From QYOJ01 sp964449285 (GTDB lineage Bacteria; Bacteroidota; Bacteroidia; Bacteroidales; FEN-979), in contig CAYUZX010000006.1 of assembly GCA_964449285.1 (NCBI GenBank), positions 9,541-73,540 on the forward strand: DNA of 64,000 nucleotides, given 5' to 3'. A model generated the notes under the pieces. The model worked only from the letters and a program-made list of their open reading frames with translations. It searched no databases and was not told the origin of the DNA. Of the stretch, positions 42,294 through 51,089 are shown in pieces. The translations under genes were made by a program, and so were the position numbers. The first letter of the stretch is position 1. Each line of letters opens with the position of its first letter.

Positions 42294-43415
42294 TCATGAA
42301 TGATCCAGGTAACTCATTTCATCATGGAGGCTTCCGTTTTCGAAATTGGTTTTCTGTTCCGTAATATGTGAGAAATCTTCCAGTTTAGGAGGAATCTTCC
42401 CGTTTTTATTCTCTTGGATGATGTGGATTACGTTGTCGACAGGGATCGCCATCTGGTTATGCGGATCGTTGGTGTAGGAGTACCACATCATCTTTTTGAA
42501 GATGTCGGTCTTTTGATGCATTGCATCCCCTTTTTTGGTCTTCAGGATCGTTTCGTTATTGGGAAAATCTTTCAAGGCATCCAGGTAGACTTCATATTCG
42601 TAGTTCAGGCAGCATTTCAACTTGCCGCATTGTCCGGCCAGTTTCTGGGGATTAAGCGAAAGTTGCTGGACACGGGCGGCCTGGGTTGTCACTGAGTGAA
42701 ATTGGTTTATCCAGGTAGAACAGCAGAGTTCTCTCCCACACGATCCAATTCCGCCCAGCCTGCTAGCTTCCTGTCGAGCGCCGATTTGCCGCATCTCGAT
42801 CCGCACCTTGAACTCATCGGCAAGCACTTTGATCAACTCCCTGAAGTCGACCCGATCCTCAGCGGTATAGTAGAAGATAGCTTTGGTGTGATCGCCCTGG
42901 AACTCTACATCGTTGATCTTCATGGAGAGGCCCAGGTTTTCGGCAATTTCCCGCGATTTGAACATGGTAGTGACCTCCATTTCCACGGCAGTAGTCCATT
43001 TCTCCACATCGGTGAGCCGCGCTCTTCGGTATACTTTCCTGATCTCATCGGATGCTGCAGCGACCCCTTTGGCCCGGAGTTGCAGTTTCACAATATCTCC
43101 TGCCATTGAAACGATACCGATATCGTGGCCGGGAGAGGCCTCAACGGCAACAATATCTCCGGTTTGCAGGTTCATGTCAGGTGTGGAGCGGAAAAAGTCC
43201 TTCCGACTGTTCTTGAATCGCACCTCTACCACATCAAAGGGAATATTTCCCGAGGGGACCGGGATCTTTCCAAACCAGTCGAACGTATCGAATTTGCTGC
43301 AACGGTGCTTGAAGATCTGGTCATTCTTTTGCCCTGCACGCGGAGGCTCACAACAACCCCGGCTCAGAAACGGATTGGCTTCAGGTTTCGTTGATTTTGC
43401 TTCGTTTTCTTCCAT
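42294..43415 (-). CDS. ricT: PSP1/RicT-family protein
   Basis: A 373-residue cytoplasmic protein with the PSP1 domain. Conserved Cys-rich motifs CGRELCCSTW and CGKLKCCLNYE (about residues 225-275) match RicT (YaaT), which in Bacillus joins RicA and RicF in an Fe-S-containing complex that supports RNase Y-dependent RNA processing. Other landmarks are DRVDFRELIKVLADEFKVRIEMRQIGARQEA and LNPQKLAGQ. The C-terminal tail beyond about residue 300 is less conserved. A TACCTTTG -7 box lies 18 bp upstream. Confidence 0.85.
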   Translation of the reverse strand: MEENEAKSTKPEANPFLSRGCCEPPRAGQKNDQIFKHRCSKFDTFDWFGKIPVPSGNIPFDVVEVRFKNSRKDFFRSTPDMNLQTGDIVAVEASPGHDIGIVSMAGDIVKLQLRAKGVAAASDEIRKVYRRARLTDVEKWTTAVEMEVTTMFKSREIAENLGLSMKINDVEFQGDHTKAIFYYTAEDRVDFRELIKVLADEFKVRIEMRQIGARQEASRLGGIGSCGRELCCSTWINQFHSVTTQAARVQQLSLNPQKLAGQCGKLKCCLNYEYEVYLDALKDFPNNETILKTKKGDAMHQKTDIFKKMMWYSYTNDPHNQMAIPVDNVIHIIQENKNGKIPPKLEDFSHITEQKTNFENGSLHDEMSYLDHS

Positions 43416-43432
43416 GGCTGTGAGAGTGGAGG

Positions 43433-43440
43433 CAAAGGTA
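43433..43440 (-). promoter_or_regulatory. TACCTTTG -7 box upstream of ricT
   Basis: A perfect TAnnTTTG on the minus strand, 18 bp before the ricT ATG at 43415. No TTTG lies at the -33 position. Confidence 0.45.
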
Positions 43441-43469
43441 CAAAAAAAAGGATATTGAGATAATGGATG

Positions 43470-44510
43470 TTATCCTTTGAAAAGTGTTGTAATTTTCAGT
43501 GAGAGATCCAGGAAAAGGGTAGGGGTGTGAGCGTTTCGTTCGATATGGAAGATGGAGGTATTGAAGAGGTCGTAAAATACCGGAAGCTTTTCCTGGGTGA
43601 GGTAGGGCGAAAAGCGGCTGATGAAATTCGTCTCCTCGCTGCCGTCATCCACCGGGGCGGTGACACCATAGCTCAATGAGGAGCTTATTCCTGCAACCCG
43701 AAGGCCATAGAGCAGAAGGCTCTTCTGTCTCTCCCGGCCAATCTTGCCTGTTTCGTTGGCAAATCCTATCATCCCGGAGACATTCCCCGTAAAGCAAAGC
43801 CGCATCCAGTTTCGGAATGTCACAAAGTGGAGATGATCCTCCTCTTTCTTTCCCAGGTTGTTTCGGATGCTGGATTCGGGGATGCGGGGGACTCTGACAG
43901 GCAGACAGCGCGAGAGGATCGTCGGGATCACATGGTCGGGGTTATCGGAGACCAGCAGAAAGAGAGTCTTCTCGGGAGGCTCCTCCAGGATCTTCAGCAG
44001 CTTGGGGGCTGCGGCATAAGTGAGTTTCTCGATCATCCAGATGACGACCACTTTGTATTCCGATTCGTAACTCTTGTAAGCCAGGATCCGGTTGATCTCA
44101 GCTGCATCTTCGGTATAGATGGTGCCCTGTTTGTTTTCGATTCCGATGAAGTCATACCATTCGGGAAGTGACACCTGGTAATCATGACTCAGGAGGAACT
44201 CCCTCCATTCACTGATATAGTGTTTGCTTGACGGTTTTGACGGCACTTTTTTAGAAGTTGCTACCGGAAAGAAAAAGTGCAGGTCGGGGTGGGCGAGTTT
44301 CTGGTACTGGATGCAGGAGGGGCATGTGCCGCAACTGTCTGCCCCAGGGGTAGTACAGTTGATCAGTTGAGCGTAGGCGATGGCGAGAGCCAGTTTGCCC
44401 GAGCCTTCGGGGCCATAGAGAAGTTGGGCATGGCTGACTCGCTGGTCCTGAATGGTCTGGATCAGCTTCTGTTTAATAGAATTAGCTGCAGGAATATCAC
44501 TGAATTTCAT
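43470..44510 (-). CDS. holB: DNA polymerase III delta' subunit
   Basis: About 346 residues. ATG 44510 (MKFSDIPAAN) was preferred over the upstream reading from 44552, because the family starts here. Features: QRVSHAQLLYGPEGSGKLALA (Walker A), CGTCPSCIQYQKLAHPDLHF (zinc-binding Cys), EYKVVVIWMIEKLTYAAAPKLLKILEEPPEKTLFLLVSD (Walker B region) and IPTILSRCLPVRVP (sensor 1 SRC). It is the clamp-loader subunit in replication. A TACATTTG -7 box on the minus strand lies just upstream (44518-44525). Confidence 0.9.
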   Translation of the reverse strand: MKFSDIPAANSIKQKLIQTIQDQRVSHAQLLYGPEGSGKLALAIAYAQLINCTTPGADSCGTCPSCIQYQKLAHPDLHFFFPVATSKKVPSKPSSKHYISEWREFLLSHDYQVSLPEWYDFIGIENKQGTIYTEDAAEINRILAYKSYESEYKVVVIWMIEKLTYAAAPKLLKILEEPPEKTLFLLVSDNPDHVIPTILSRCLPVRVPRIPESSIRNNLGKKEEDHLHFVTFRNWMRLCFTGNVSGMIGFANETGKIGRERQKSLLLYGLRVAGISSSLSYGVTAPVDDGSEETNFISRFSPYLTQEKLPVFYDLFNTSIFHIERNAHTPTLFLDLSLKITTLFKG

Positions 44511-44517
44511 AACTCGA

Positions 44518-44525
44518 CAAATGTA
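44518..44525 (-). promoter_or_regulatory. TACATTTG -7 box upstream of holB
   Basis: A TAnnTTTG match on the minus strand directly before the chosen holB start (8 bp). Transcription would leave almost no leader. Confidence 0.3.
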
Positions 44526-44576
44526 AACAAAGTAGTGTTTTCGCAGGAACAATCCAGGAATGCGGAAGTACTAAAT

Positions 44577-45317
44577 TTATATCACCTTCGCGCAGATGAA
44601 CTCCCGGTTCATGCGGGCGATGTTGGAGCGGGAGATCAGCTTCGGACATTCGGCTTCACAGGCGTAAGTGTTGGTACAGTTTCCGAAACCGAGTTCATCC
44701 ATCATGGCTACCATCTTCTTCACGCGATCCTTGGCTTCTATTTTTCCTTGAGGCAGGAGGGCAAACTGGGAGACTTTGGCCGAGACAAAGAGCATAGCAG
44801 ATGCGTTTTTGCATGCCGCAACGCAGGCGCCGCAACCGATGCAGGAGGCGGCATCCATTGATAGGTCAGACTCAACCTTGCCGATGAGGATGCTGTTGGC
44901 ATCGGGGGTGCCTCCTGTATGGGAAGAGATGTAGCCTCCTTCCTGTATGATTTTGTCGAAAGCAGTGCGGTCGATGATCAGATCTTTGATCACCGGAAAG
45001 GGTTTGGCACGCCAGGGTTCGATCACGATGGTCGCACCGTCGCGGAATTTCCGCATATGGAGCTGACAGGTGGTTACAGCATCATCCGGGCCGTGGGGAC
45101 GGCCGTTGATATAGAGGCTGCACATGCCGCAGATCCCTTCGCGGCAATCGTGGTCGAAGGCAACCGGCTCCTCGTCCTTGTTGATAAGCTGCTCATTCAG
45201 GATGTCGAGCATTTCCAGGAAGGAGCAGTTTTGAGAAATGTTGTCGAGTTGATATGTGACAAATTTGCCCTTTGCAGTGGCGTCTTTCTGTCTCCAGATC
45301 TTTAGCGTAAGTTTCAT
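44577..45317 (-). CDS. sdhB: succinate dehydrogenase/fumarate reductase iron-sulfur subunit
   Basis: A 246-residue electron-transfer subunit. It has an N-terminal [2Fe-2S] ferredoxin domain with CREGICGMCSLYING, and a C-terminal domain with CIGCGACVAACKN and CEAECPKLI for the [4Fe-4S] and [3Fe-4S] clusters. With SdhA and SdhC it forms the two-hydrophobic-subunit-free, single cytochrome b type complex common in Bacteroidota. This complex either oxidises succinate or reduces fumarate with menaquinol; sequence alone does not decide the direction. A CCTAATT-type heptamer lies between it and sdhA. Confidence 0.92.
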   Translation of the reverse strand: MKLTLKIWRQKDATAKGKFVTYQLDNISQNCSFLEMLDILNEQLINKDEEPVAFDHDCREGICGMCSLYINGRPHGPDDAVTTCQLHMRKFRDGATIVIEPWRAKPFPVIKDLIIDRTAFDKIIQEGGYISSHTGGTPDANSILIGKVESDLSMDAASCIGCGACVAACKNASAMLFVSAKVSQFALLPQGKIEAKDRVKKMVAMMDELGFGNCTNTYACEAECPKLISRSNIARMNREFICAKVI

Positions 45318-45321
45318 ATCT

Positions 45322-45347
45322 TTAAAATTCCTAGTTCCTAATTCCTA
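45322..45347. repeat. CCTAATT heptamer repeat between sdhA and sdhB
   Basis: Three tandem units, CCTAGTT, CCTAATT and CCTATTT, fill the short gap and end at the sdhA stop codon. Confidence 0.6.
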
Positions 45348-47282
45348 TTTATAAACTCGTTGCTTCACCTCAATCTCCTCATAATCAAGGGGTTCTTTGT
45401 GCAGGACGAAGTCGCCGGGACCTTTGTATTCCCATGCAGCGACGTACATGAAGTCTTTGTCGTTGCGCAGGCATTCACCCTCTTCGGTATGATATTCTTC
45501 CCGGCAATGGCCGCCACAGCTTTCGTTCCGCTCAAGGGCATCCAGGGCCATCAGCTCCCCGAGTTCCAGGAAATCGGCTACCCGGTTGGCTTTTTCCAAT
45601 TCAACGTTGAGGTCGTTGAGCTTTCCGGGAATCTTCACGTCTTTCCAGAATTCAGCCCGCAGAACGCGGATCTCTTCGACCGCTTTCTTCAATCCTTCAG
45701 CATTACGGGCCATTCCTACATACTCCCACATAATTTTTCCCAGGGCTTTGTGGAAATGGTCGACCGATTTCGTGCCTTTTACAGCCATCAGCTTCTCAAG
45801 CCGCTCTTGTACGGTTTTTTCGGTCTGCACAAACTCCTCCTTGTCAGTAGAGATCCGGGCCACTTTGATCTGGTCGGCGAGGTACTCCTGGATGGTATAG
45901 GGGAGTACAAAATACCCATCGGCAAGGCCCTGCATGAGAGCGGAAGCTCCCAGGCGGTTGGCTCCGTGGTCGGAGAAGTTGGCTTCGCCGGCTACAAAAA
46001 CTCCTTTTATGGTACTCATCAGCTCGTAGTCAACCCAGAGGCCACCCATGGTATAATGGACTGCCGGGAAAATCATCATCGGCGTCTCGTAGGGATTTTC
46101 ATCTACGATTTTTTCATACATCTGGAAGAGGTTGCCATACCGCTCTTCGATCATTTGCTTCCCGAGACGTTTGATGGCATCGGCAAAATCGAGGTAGACA
46201 GCCAGGCCGGTGTCTCCCACGCCATGACCGGCATCACACCGCTCTTTGGCTGCGCGTGATGCGACATCGCGTGGAACCAGGTTCCCGAAAGCGGGATACC
46301 TTCTCTCGAGGAAGTAATCGCGGTCCTCTTCTTTGATGGCTTTGGGTTTCAACTCTCCTCGCTGGATCTTTTCTGCATCCTCCTTGTTCTTCGGAACCCA
46401 GATCCGGCCATCGTTGCGGAGGCTTTCGCTCATCAACGTCAGCTTCGACTGATAATCGCCGTGAACGGGGATGCAGGTGGGGTGGATCTGCGTGAAGCAG
46501 GGGTTAGCGAAGAAGGCGCCTTTCTTGAAGACCTGCCACGCTGCGCTGGAGTTCGATCCCATGGCGTTGGTGGAGAGGTAGAAGACATTGCCATAGCCTC
46601 CTGTTGCAATCACGACAGCATGTCCGAAATACCTCTCCAGCTCACCGGTGACGAGGTTGCGGGCGATGATGCCCCGGGCTCTGCCGTCGATCACAACCAG
46701 GTCCATCATCTCGTGCCGGTTGTACATCTCCACTTTCCCAAGCTTGATTTGGCGGCTCAGGGCGCCGTAAGCTCCCAGCAGCAACTGCTGGCCGGTTTGC
46801 CCACGGGCATAAAAGGTTCGGGAGACGAGCGCACCGCCAAACGAGCGGTTGTCGAGCATCCCTTCGTAATCCCTGGCAAAGGGAATCCCTTGGGCAACAC
46901 ACTGGTCGATGATGTTGTTACTCACCTCCGCCAGCCTGTAAACGTTGGCTTCGCGGGAGCGGTAGTCCCCGCCTTTGACAGTGTCATAAAACAGCCGGTA
47001 AATGCTGTCGCCGTCGTTGGGATAGTTTTTTGCCGCATTGATCCCTCCCTGGGCTGCAATGCTATGGGCGCGCCGTGGGCTGTCCTGGTAACAGAAGATC
47101 TTTACATTGAATCCCAGCTCTGCGAAAGATGCTGCAGCCGAGGCGCCAGCCAGGCCGGTGCCAACGACAATCACATCCAGCTTTCGTTTGTTGGCCGGGT
47201 TGACAAGGTTCTGATGTGCTTTGTAATGGGTCCACTTTTCTGCCATCGGGCCCTGTGGTATCTTTGAATTTAATTCTGCCAT
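45345..47282 (-). CDS. sdhA: succinate dehydrogenase/fumarate reductase flavoprotein subunit
   Basis: About 645 residues. ATG 47282 (MAELNSKIPQ) was chosen; the upstream reading to 47504 lies inside sdhC. Features: FAD-binding KLDVIVVGTGLAGASAAASFAELG, AHSIAAQGGINAAKNY with the flavinylated His, FVAGEANFSDHGANRLGASALMQGL, and substrate-site FTQIHPTCIPV and HYTMGGLWVD. It is the catalytic subunit, on the cytoplasmic side of the inner membrane. It starts 5 bp after the sdhC stop, and the operon order is sdhC-sdhA-sdhB. Confidence 0.94.
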   Translation of the reverse strand: MAELNSKIPQGPMAEKWTHYKAHQNLVNPANKRKLDVIVVGTGLAGASAAASFAELGFNVKIFCYQDSPRRAHSIAAQGGINAAKNYPNDGDSIYRLFYDTVKGGDYRSREANVYRLAEVSNNIIDQCVAQGIPFARDYEGMLDNRSFGGALVSRTFYARGQTGQQLLLGAYGALSRQIKLGKVEMYNRHEMMDLVVIDGRARGIIARNLVTGELERYFGHAVVIATGGYGNVFYLSTNAMGSNSSAAWQVFKKGAFFANPCFTQIHPTCIPVHGDYQSKLTLMSESLRNDGRIWVPKNKEDAEKIQRGELKPKAIKEEDRDYFLERRYPAFGNLVPRDVASRAAKERCDAGHGVGDTGLAVYLDFADAIKRLGKQMIEERYGNLFQMYEKIVDENPYETPMMIFPAVHYTMGGLWVDYELMSTIKGVFVAGEANFSDHGANRLGASALMQGLADGYFVLPYTIQEYLADQIKVARISTDKEEFVQTEKTVQERLEKLMAVKGTKSVDHFHKALGKIMWEYVGMARNAEGLKKAVEEIRVLRAEFWKDVKIPGKLNDLNVELEKANRVADFLELGELMALDALERNESCGGHCREEYHTEEGECLRNDKDFMYVAAWEYKGPGDFVLHKEPLDYEEIEVKQRVYK

Positions 47283-47287
47283 GATGC

Positions 47288-47962
47288 CTAACTGAAGATT
47301 AAAAAATAAAGAGGGATGATCATGTATCCCAGCGGGACCACAATCGAATAAATTGTTCCAAATCCCTGGATATAGGGAGTGTATGTCTTGTGCTCCAGCC
47401 CCAATGTCTGAAATGCGGCGCCAAACGCGTGGTTCAGGTGAAATGCCAGAACCACCATCAGGATCAGGTAGAGGAAGGAGTAGAAGGGTTGCGTGAAAAG
47501 CCAAATGGCGGCTTGATAAAAGTCGGGCTCGCCACCTTCAAGCAGCGGCACCGGACTTTCTGCCCACCCCAGCTTGATGAAGTAGAAGTTCATGAAATGG
47601 ATGATCAGGAAGATCAGGACGATGCCGCCCGTATAAATCATGTACTTGCTGAGGAACGGGGTGACGGATTTATTGCTGACCTTATATTGAACCGGCCGCG
47701 ATATCCAGTTTTTAACCTGCAGGATGATCCCCAGGATGATGTGGATAAAGAATCCGCCGAAAAGGAAGATCTCAAAGACTTTAACCACATAGTTTGTTCC
47801 CATGAAATGGGCCGCTTCATGAAACCATAGCCCTCCGTCGGAACGCAGAAGACACAGGTTGATTCCAAGGTGTACCACCAGGAACACCATCAGGAAAATA
47901 CCCAGTAGTGCCATCCATATTTTTTTGGTGATGGATGAAAAATGAAGTAGAGATGAACTCAT
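47288..47962 (-). CDS. sdhC: succinate dehydrogenase/fumarate reductase cytochrome b subunit
   Basis: About 224 residues. ATG 47962 (MSSSLLHFSSITKKIWMALLG) was chosen, since the upstream extension crosses the promoter. It has five hydrophobic helices with heme-ligand His candidates in FLVVHLGINLC, WFHEAAHFMG, IHIILGIILQ, FLIIHFMNFYF and AFHLNHAFGAAFQTLG, as in the single-subunit (type B) cytochrome b of Bacteroidota and Wolinella-like enzymes. It anchors the complex and exchanges electrons with menaquinone. Confidence 0.9.
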   Translation of the reverse strand: MSSSLLHFSSITKKIWMALLGIFLMVFLVVHLGINLCLLRSDGGLWFHEAAHFMGTNYVVKVFEIFLFGGFFIHIILGIILQVKNWISRPVQYKVSNKSVTPFLSKYMIYTGGIVLIFLIIHFMNFYFIKLGWAESPVPLLEGGEPDFYQAAIWLFTQPFYSFLYLILMVVLAFHLNHAFGAAFQTLGLEHKTYTPYIQGFGTIYSIVVPLGYMIIPLYFLIFS

Positions 47963-47989
47963 TGATATAGGATTATTAGAGATGATGAA

Positions 47990-47997
47990 CAAATTTA
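47990..47997 (-). promoter_or_regulatory. TAAATTTG -7 box of the sdhCAB operon
   Basis: A TAnnTTTG match on the minus strand, 28 bp before the sdhC ATG at 47962. No TTTG lies at the -33 spacing. Confidence 0.5.
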
Positions 47998-48064
47998 GAG
48001 TATAATTTTTGTACCTTCGACACCTCGTATCGTATTTTATCAATATTTTAAATCAATCTAAATT

Positions 48065-49453
48065 ATGTTTCCATCTAGCATTTACAAAGACAGAAGAAAC
48101 CGCCTGAAAAAAGAAGTACAGGGCGGATTGATCTTTTTCCCAGGCAATCAGGAGGTATCGTTTAACTACCTGGCAAATACATATGCCTTTCGTCAGGACA
48201 GTAATTTTCTCTATTTCTTCGGTCTGGATCAGCCTGATTTGGCCGGCGTGATAGACCTGGACAGCGGCAAAGATACTCTTTTTGGGAATGACGTGGAGAT
48301 TGGTGACATCATCTGGATGGGGAAGCAACCCTCCATGAAAGATCGGGGTGAACAGATCGGCGTGGAAGAGATCCTTCCAATGAATAAACTTGAAGAGACA
48401 TTGCAGAGTGCCCTTGCCTCCGGAAGAAAGGTTCACTTTGCGCCTCCCTACCGTGGAGAGACGATCATCCAGATCTCCGAGCTACTGGGTTATCCCTTAT
48501 CCGGCATCCGCAGCCAGGCATCCGAAAATCTGATCAGGGGTTTGGTAAAGCTCCGGATGAAGAAGGACCAACTTGAGATCCAGGAGATCGATAGCATGGT
48601 TGATGTAGCCTATCTGATGCATACGACTGCCATGAAGATGGCCCTGCCCGGCACCATCGAAAAGGAGATTGCTGGCACCATAGAAGGGATTGCACTTTCT
48701 CACGCCTGCGGTGTTTCTTTCCCGGTGATCCTCACCATCAACGGACAAACACTCCACAACCACTTTCATGGCAATATGCTTGTGTCGGAAAAGATGCTGG
48801 TGATCGATGCCGGCGCCGAATCGGAATACCATTATGCCAGCGATATCACCCGTACCGTTCCGGTAGGCGGGGAGTTTTCGCAGCGGCAAAAGGAGATATA
48901 CAATATCGTACTGGCTGCCAACATGGCGGCTATTGAAGCGGTCAAGCCGGGAGTCCCCTTTCGCGACATCCATCTGATGGCTGGCCGCGAAATCGCCAGC
49001 GGGCTGATTTCACTCGGCATCATGAAAGGAAATGTGGATGATGCTGTCGCCCAGGGAGCTCATACGATGTTCTTCCCCCACGGACTTGGCCATCCCATTG
49101 GACTGGATGTGCATGACCTTGAGGGCGTGGGAGAGTATTTTGTGGGTTACGACCAGGAGATCCAGCGGAGCAAGGAGTTCGGATTGGGATTCTTACGGTT
49201 TGGCAGGAGGTTGCAGGAGAATTTCGTGATGACCATCGAGCCCGGCGTCTATTTCATCCCCGAACTGATCGACATCTGGAAGGCAGAAAGGAAAAATGCA
49301 GATTTCATCAACTACGATGTGGTTGAGACGTACAAAGATTTCGGCGGAATCAGGATTGAAGACGATGTAATGGTTACCGACAAAGGATCCCGCGTATTGG
49401 GAAAACCCATACCTAAGACCGTTGAAGAGATCGAATCCACCATGGCAGTCTGA
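48065..49453 (+). CDS. pepP: aminopeptidase P family protein (M24B)
   Basis: A 462-residue metallopeptidase. The N-terminal creatinase-like domain (FPGNQEVSFNYLANTYAFRQDSNFLYFFGLDQPD) is followed by the pita-bread catalytic domain with the dinuclear metal ligands: LVIDAGAESEYHYASDITRTVPVGG (two Asp), FFPHGLGHPIGLDVHD (His), VMTIEPGVYF (Glu) and GGIRIEDDVMV (Glu). It releases N-terminal residues next to proline. It is divergent from the sdh operon and probably monocistronic. Confidence 0.9.
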   Translation: MFPSSIYKDRRNRLKKEVQGGLIFFPGNQEVSFNYLANTYAFRQDSNFLYFFGLDQPDLAGVIDLDSGKDTLFGNDVEIGDIIWMGKQPSMKDRGEQIGVEEILPMNKLEETLQSALASGRKVHFAPPYRGETIIQISELLGYPLSGIRSQASENLIRGLVKLRMKKDQLEIQEIDSMVDVAYLMHTTAMKMALPGTIEKEIAGTIEGIALSHACGVSFPVILTINGQTLHNHFHGNMLVSEKMLVIDAGAESEYHYASDITRTVPVGGEFSQRQKEIYNIVLAANMAAIEAVKPGVPFRDIHLMAGREIASGLISLGIMKGNVDDAVAQGAHTMFFPHGLGHPIGLDVHDLEGVGEYFVGYDQEIQRSKEFGLGFLRFGRRLQENFVMTIEPGVYFIPELIDIWKAERKNADFINYDVVETYKDFGGIRIEDDVMVTDKGSRVLGKPIPKTVEEIESTMAV

Positions 49454-49622
49454 CAGATGCCGGATGCTGTTGCTTCGCTGCGTTTGAGATGACAATGATG
49501 CTGGAGTTCAGATATTGAATTGCCGTCTGCTTTTGCTGAGGGTTACCTTTTATGGAAATTGGTATTTGGAACATGAATATTATTTCAGTACTTTCATGAC
49601 CTGAAACCGGGAATCTTTTTTC
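49454..49622. other. intergenic region with a diverged palindromic repeat, no gene seen
   Basis: The first 60 bases hold a GATGCCGGATG / TTGCTTCGCTGCG-like stretch related to the repeats at 50605 and 62270. The rest shows no ORF, hairpin terminator or strong -7 box. Confidence 0.4.
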
Positions 49623-50426
49623 ATGAAATCAATCCGAATCCAAGGCAAAAAAATTGCCTTCATCGATAATGGGGAGGGGCCATGTCTGGTCCTTCTGCAT
49701 GGGTTTACCGAATCATCCGCCATATGGAACCGTTTCATCCGGAAGCTCAGCAACGAGTTCAGAGTTGTAGCTATTGACTTGCCTGGCTTTGGTCGAAGCG
49801 ACTGCCTGGCCGAGGTTCATTCGATGGACCTGATGGCCCAAGTGGTAAAGAAAGTGCTTCTGAACCGGGGCATCAGGCAGTGCGTAATAGCCGGCCACTC
49901 CATGGGGGGTTATGTGACCCTGGCTTTTGCCCACCTCTATCCACGGATGCTGAAAGGGATCTGTATCTTCCATGCACACCCCTTTGCCGACACACCAGAA
50001 GCCTTGAGAAACAGGGACCGGGCGATAAAGGTGATCAAGACCAATACGTTCAACTTCATCCTGCAGTTTATTCCAACCCTTTTCCCTAACGGAACATACG
50101 ACACTTACCGGAAACAGATTGACAAACTGATCGGAGAGGCATCCGGCCTCTCCAAAGAAGCGATCCTGGCTGCTATGATCGGGATGAAAGAACGTAAGTG
50201 CTCAGTCGAAATCGTGAAGAATTTGAAGATTCCTGTGCTTTATATCCTTGGCATGAAAGACACCAGGGTCCCGATGGAACGCGCAGGAGAGATGATCCGC
50301 CTTCCAAAACACTCCGAATCCCTGATTCTGCAGGATGTAGCGCATATGGGGTTTTACGAGGCACCGAGGAAGACCCTCCGTGTGTTGGGGGATTTTTCAA
50401 AACGATGCCTAAAACCTGATGCCTGA
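49623..50426 (+). CDS. alpha/beta-fold hydrolase
   Basis: A 267-residue cytoplasmic protein with the complete alpha/beta hydrolase set: oxyanion motif LVLLHGFTES, nucleophile elbow VIAGHSMGGYV (Ser near 93), acid in LGMKDTRVP, and His in QDVAHMGFYE. The substrate is unknown; members include esterases, C-C hydrolases and MenH-like enzymes. It ends inside a hairpin that also holds the nadD stop on the other strand. Confidence 0.82.
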   Translation: MKSIRIQGKKIAFIDNGEGPCLVLLHGFTESSAIWNRFIRKLSNEFRVVAIDLPGFGRSDCLAEVHSMDLMAQVVKKVLLNRGIRQCVIAGHSMGGYVTLAFAHLYPRMLKGICIFHAHPFADTPEALRNRDRAIKVIKTNTFNFILQFIPTLFPNGTYDTYRKQIDKLIGEASGLSKEAILAAMIGMKERKCSVEIVKNLKIPVLYILGMKDTRVPMERAGEMIRLPKHSESLILQDVAHMGFYEAPRKTLRVLGDFSKRCLKPDA

Positions 50427-50441
50427 TATCCGGCATCAGGT
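50414..50441. terminator. hairpin between convergent hydrolase and nadD genes
   Basis: ACCTGATGCC and GGCATCAGGT form a 10-bp perfect stem with an 8-base loop. The TGA of the hydrolase gene falls in the stem-loop junction, and the nadD TAA overlaps the outer base. Its symmetry would allow it to work in both directions, though there is no long T-tract. Confidence 0.55.
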
Positions 50442-51052
50442 TACCGGTAGAACCCCATCTCCTCCACATACTTCCACACTTTTGCCGGCAGAAAATACTG
50501 CATGTCTTTACCTTCACGGATGCCTTCACGGATGAAGCTGGCAGAGATCTCGATCATGGGGGCGTCCACGAAGGTGAAAGAAGGATGAGGGGTGTCGTAA
50601 ATTATGCCGGTTGCTTCGCTTCGCTCGCAATGACCTCGTGGACGAGGGTAGATGTAGAACTGGTAGTGGTTGAGTAGTTGTTCGTAATTTTTCCATCTAT
50701 GAAAGCTAGGGAGGATATCGGAACCTGCCAGCATGATGAATTCATGGTTGGGGTGTTTCTCTTGTAGGTAAGTGAGGGTATCTATGGTGTAGGAGGGCTG
50801 GGGCAGGTGAAATTCGATGTTGGAGGCTTTGAACCGGGGTTCGTCTTCAACTGCTACATTCACCATGTATAACCTGTTGACATCGGATAACAGGGTCGAT
50901 TTTTCCTTCAGCGGATTGTGTGGTGAGATGATGAACCAGACGTCGTGAATCTCAGTAAATTCAATCATGTAGCTGGCGATCATCAAGTGCCCGAGGTGGA
51001 TCGGGTTGAAGGAACCGAAGAAAAGCCCGGTCTTTGTTGTATTGTTTCTCAT
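50441..51052 (-). CDS. nadD: nicotinate-nucleotide adenylyltransferase
   Basis: About 203 residues. ATG 51052 (MRNNTTKTGLFF) was chosen over the reading from 51100. Features: GLFFGSFNPIHLGHLMIAS (nucleotidyltransferase HxGH-type motif), VWFIISPHNPLKEK, YTIDTLTYLQEKHP, IMLAGSDILPSFHRWKNY and a C-terminal IEISASFIREGIREGKDMQYFLP (ISSTxxR-like). It makes deamido-NAD from nicotinate mononucleotide. A segment (RGHCERSEATG) between the YIYPRP and the PHPSFTFVDAP blocks comes from a palindromic repeat and is not expected in the family. Confidence 0.9.
   Translation of the reverse strand: MRNNTTKTGLFFGSFNPIHLGHLMIASYMIEFTEIHDVWFIISPHNPLKEKSTLLSDVNRLYMVNVAVEDEPRFKASNIEFHLPQPSYTIDTLTYLQEKHPNHEFIMLAGSDILPSFHRWKNYEQLLNHYQFYIYPRPRGHCERSEATGIIYDTPHPSFTFVDAPMIEISASFIREGIREGKDMQYFLPAKVWKYVEEMGFYR
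50605..50645 (-). repeat. palindromic repeat element inside nadD
   Basis: It contains TTGCTTCGCTTCGCTCGCAATGACC, the widespread element that is translated as GHCERSEA-type peptide. It is read in frame within NadD. Confidence 0.7.
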
Positions 51053-51089
51053 ATGATAGTCGTTCTCAGTTAGCAGGATGGAATCCTCA

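Noticed and set aside
45360..47267. Two long rightward ORFs (299 and 268 codons) opposite sdhA
   Set aside because: They mirror the codon bias of sdhA on the other strand, and the translations have no recognisable motifs.
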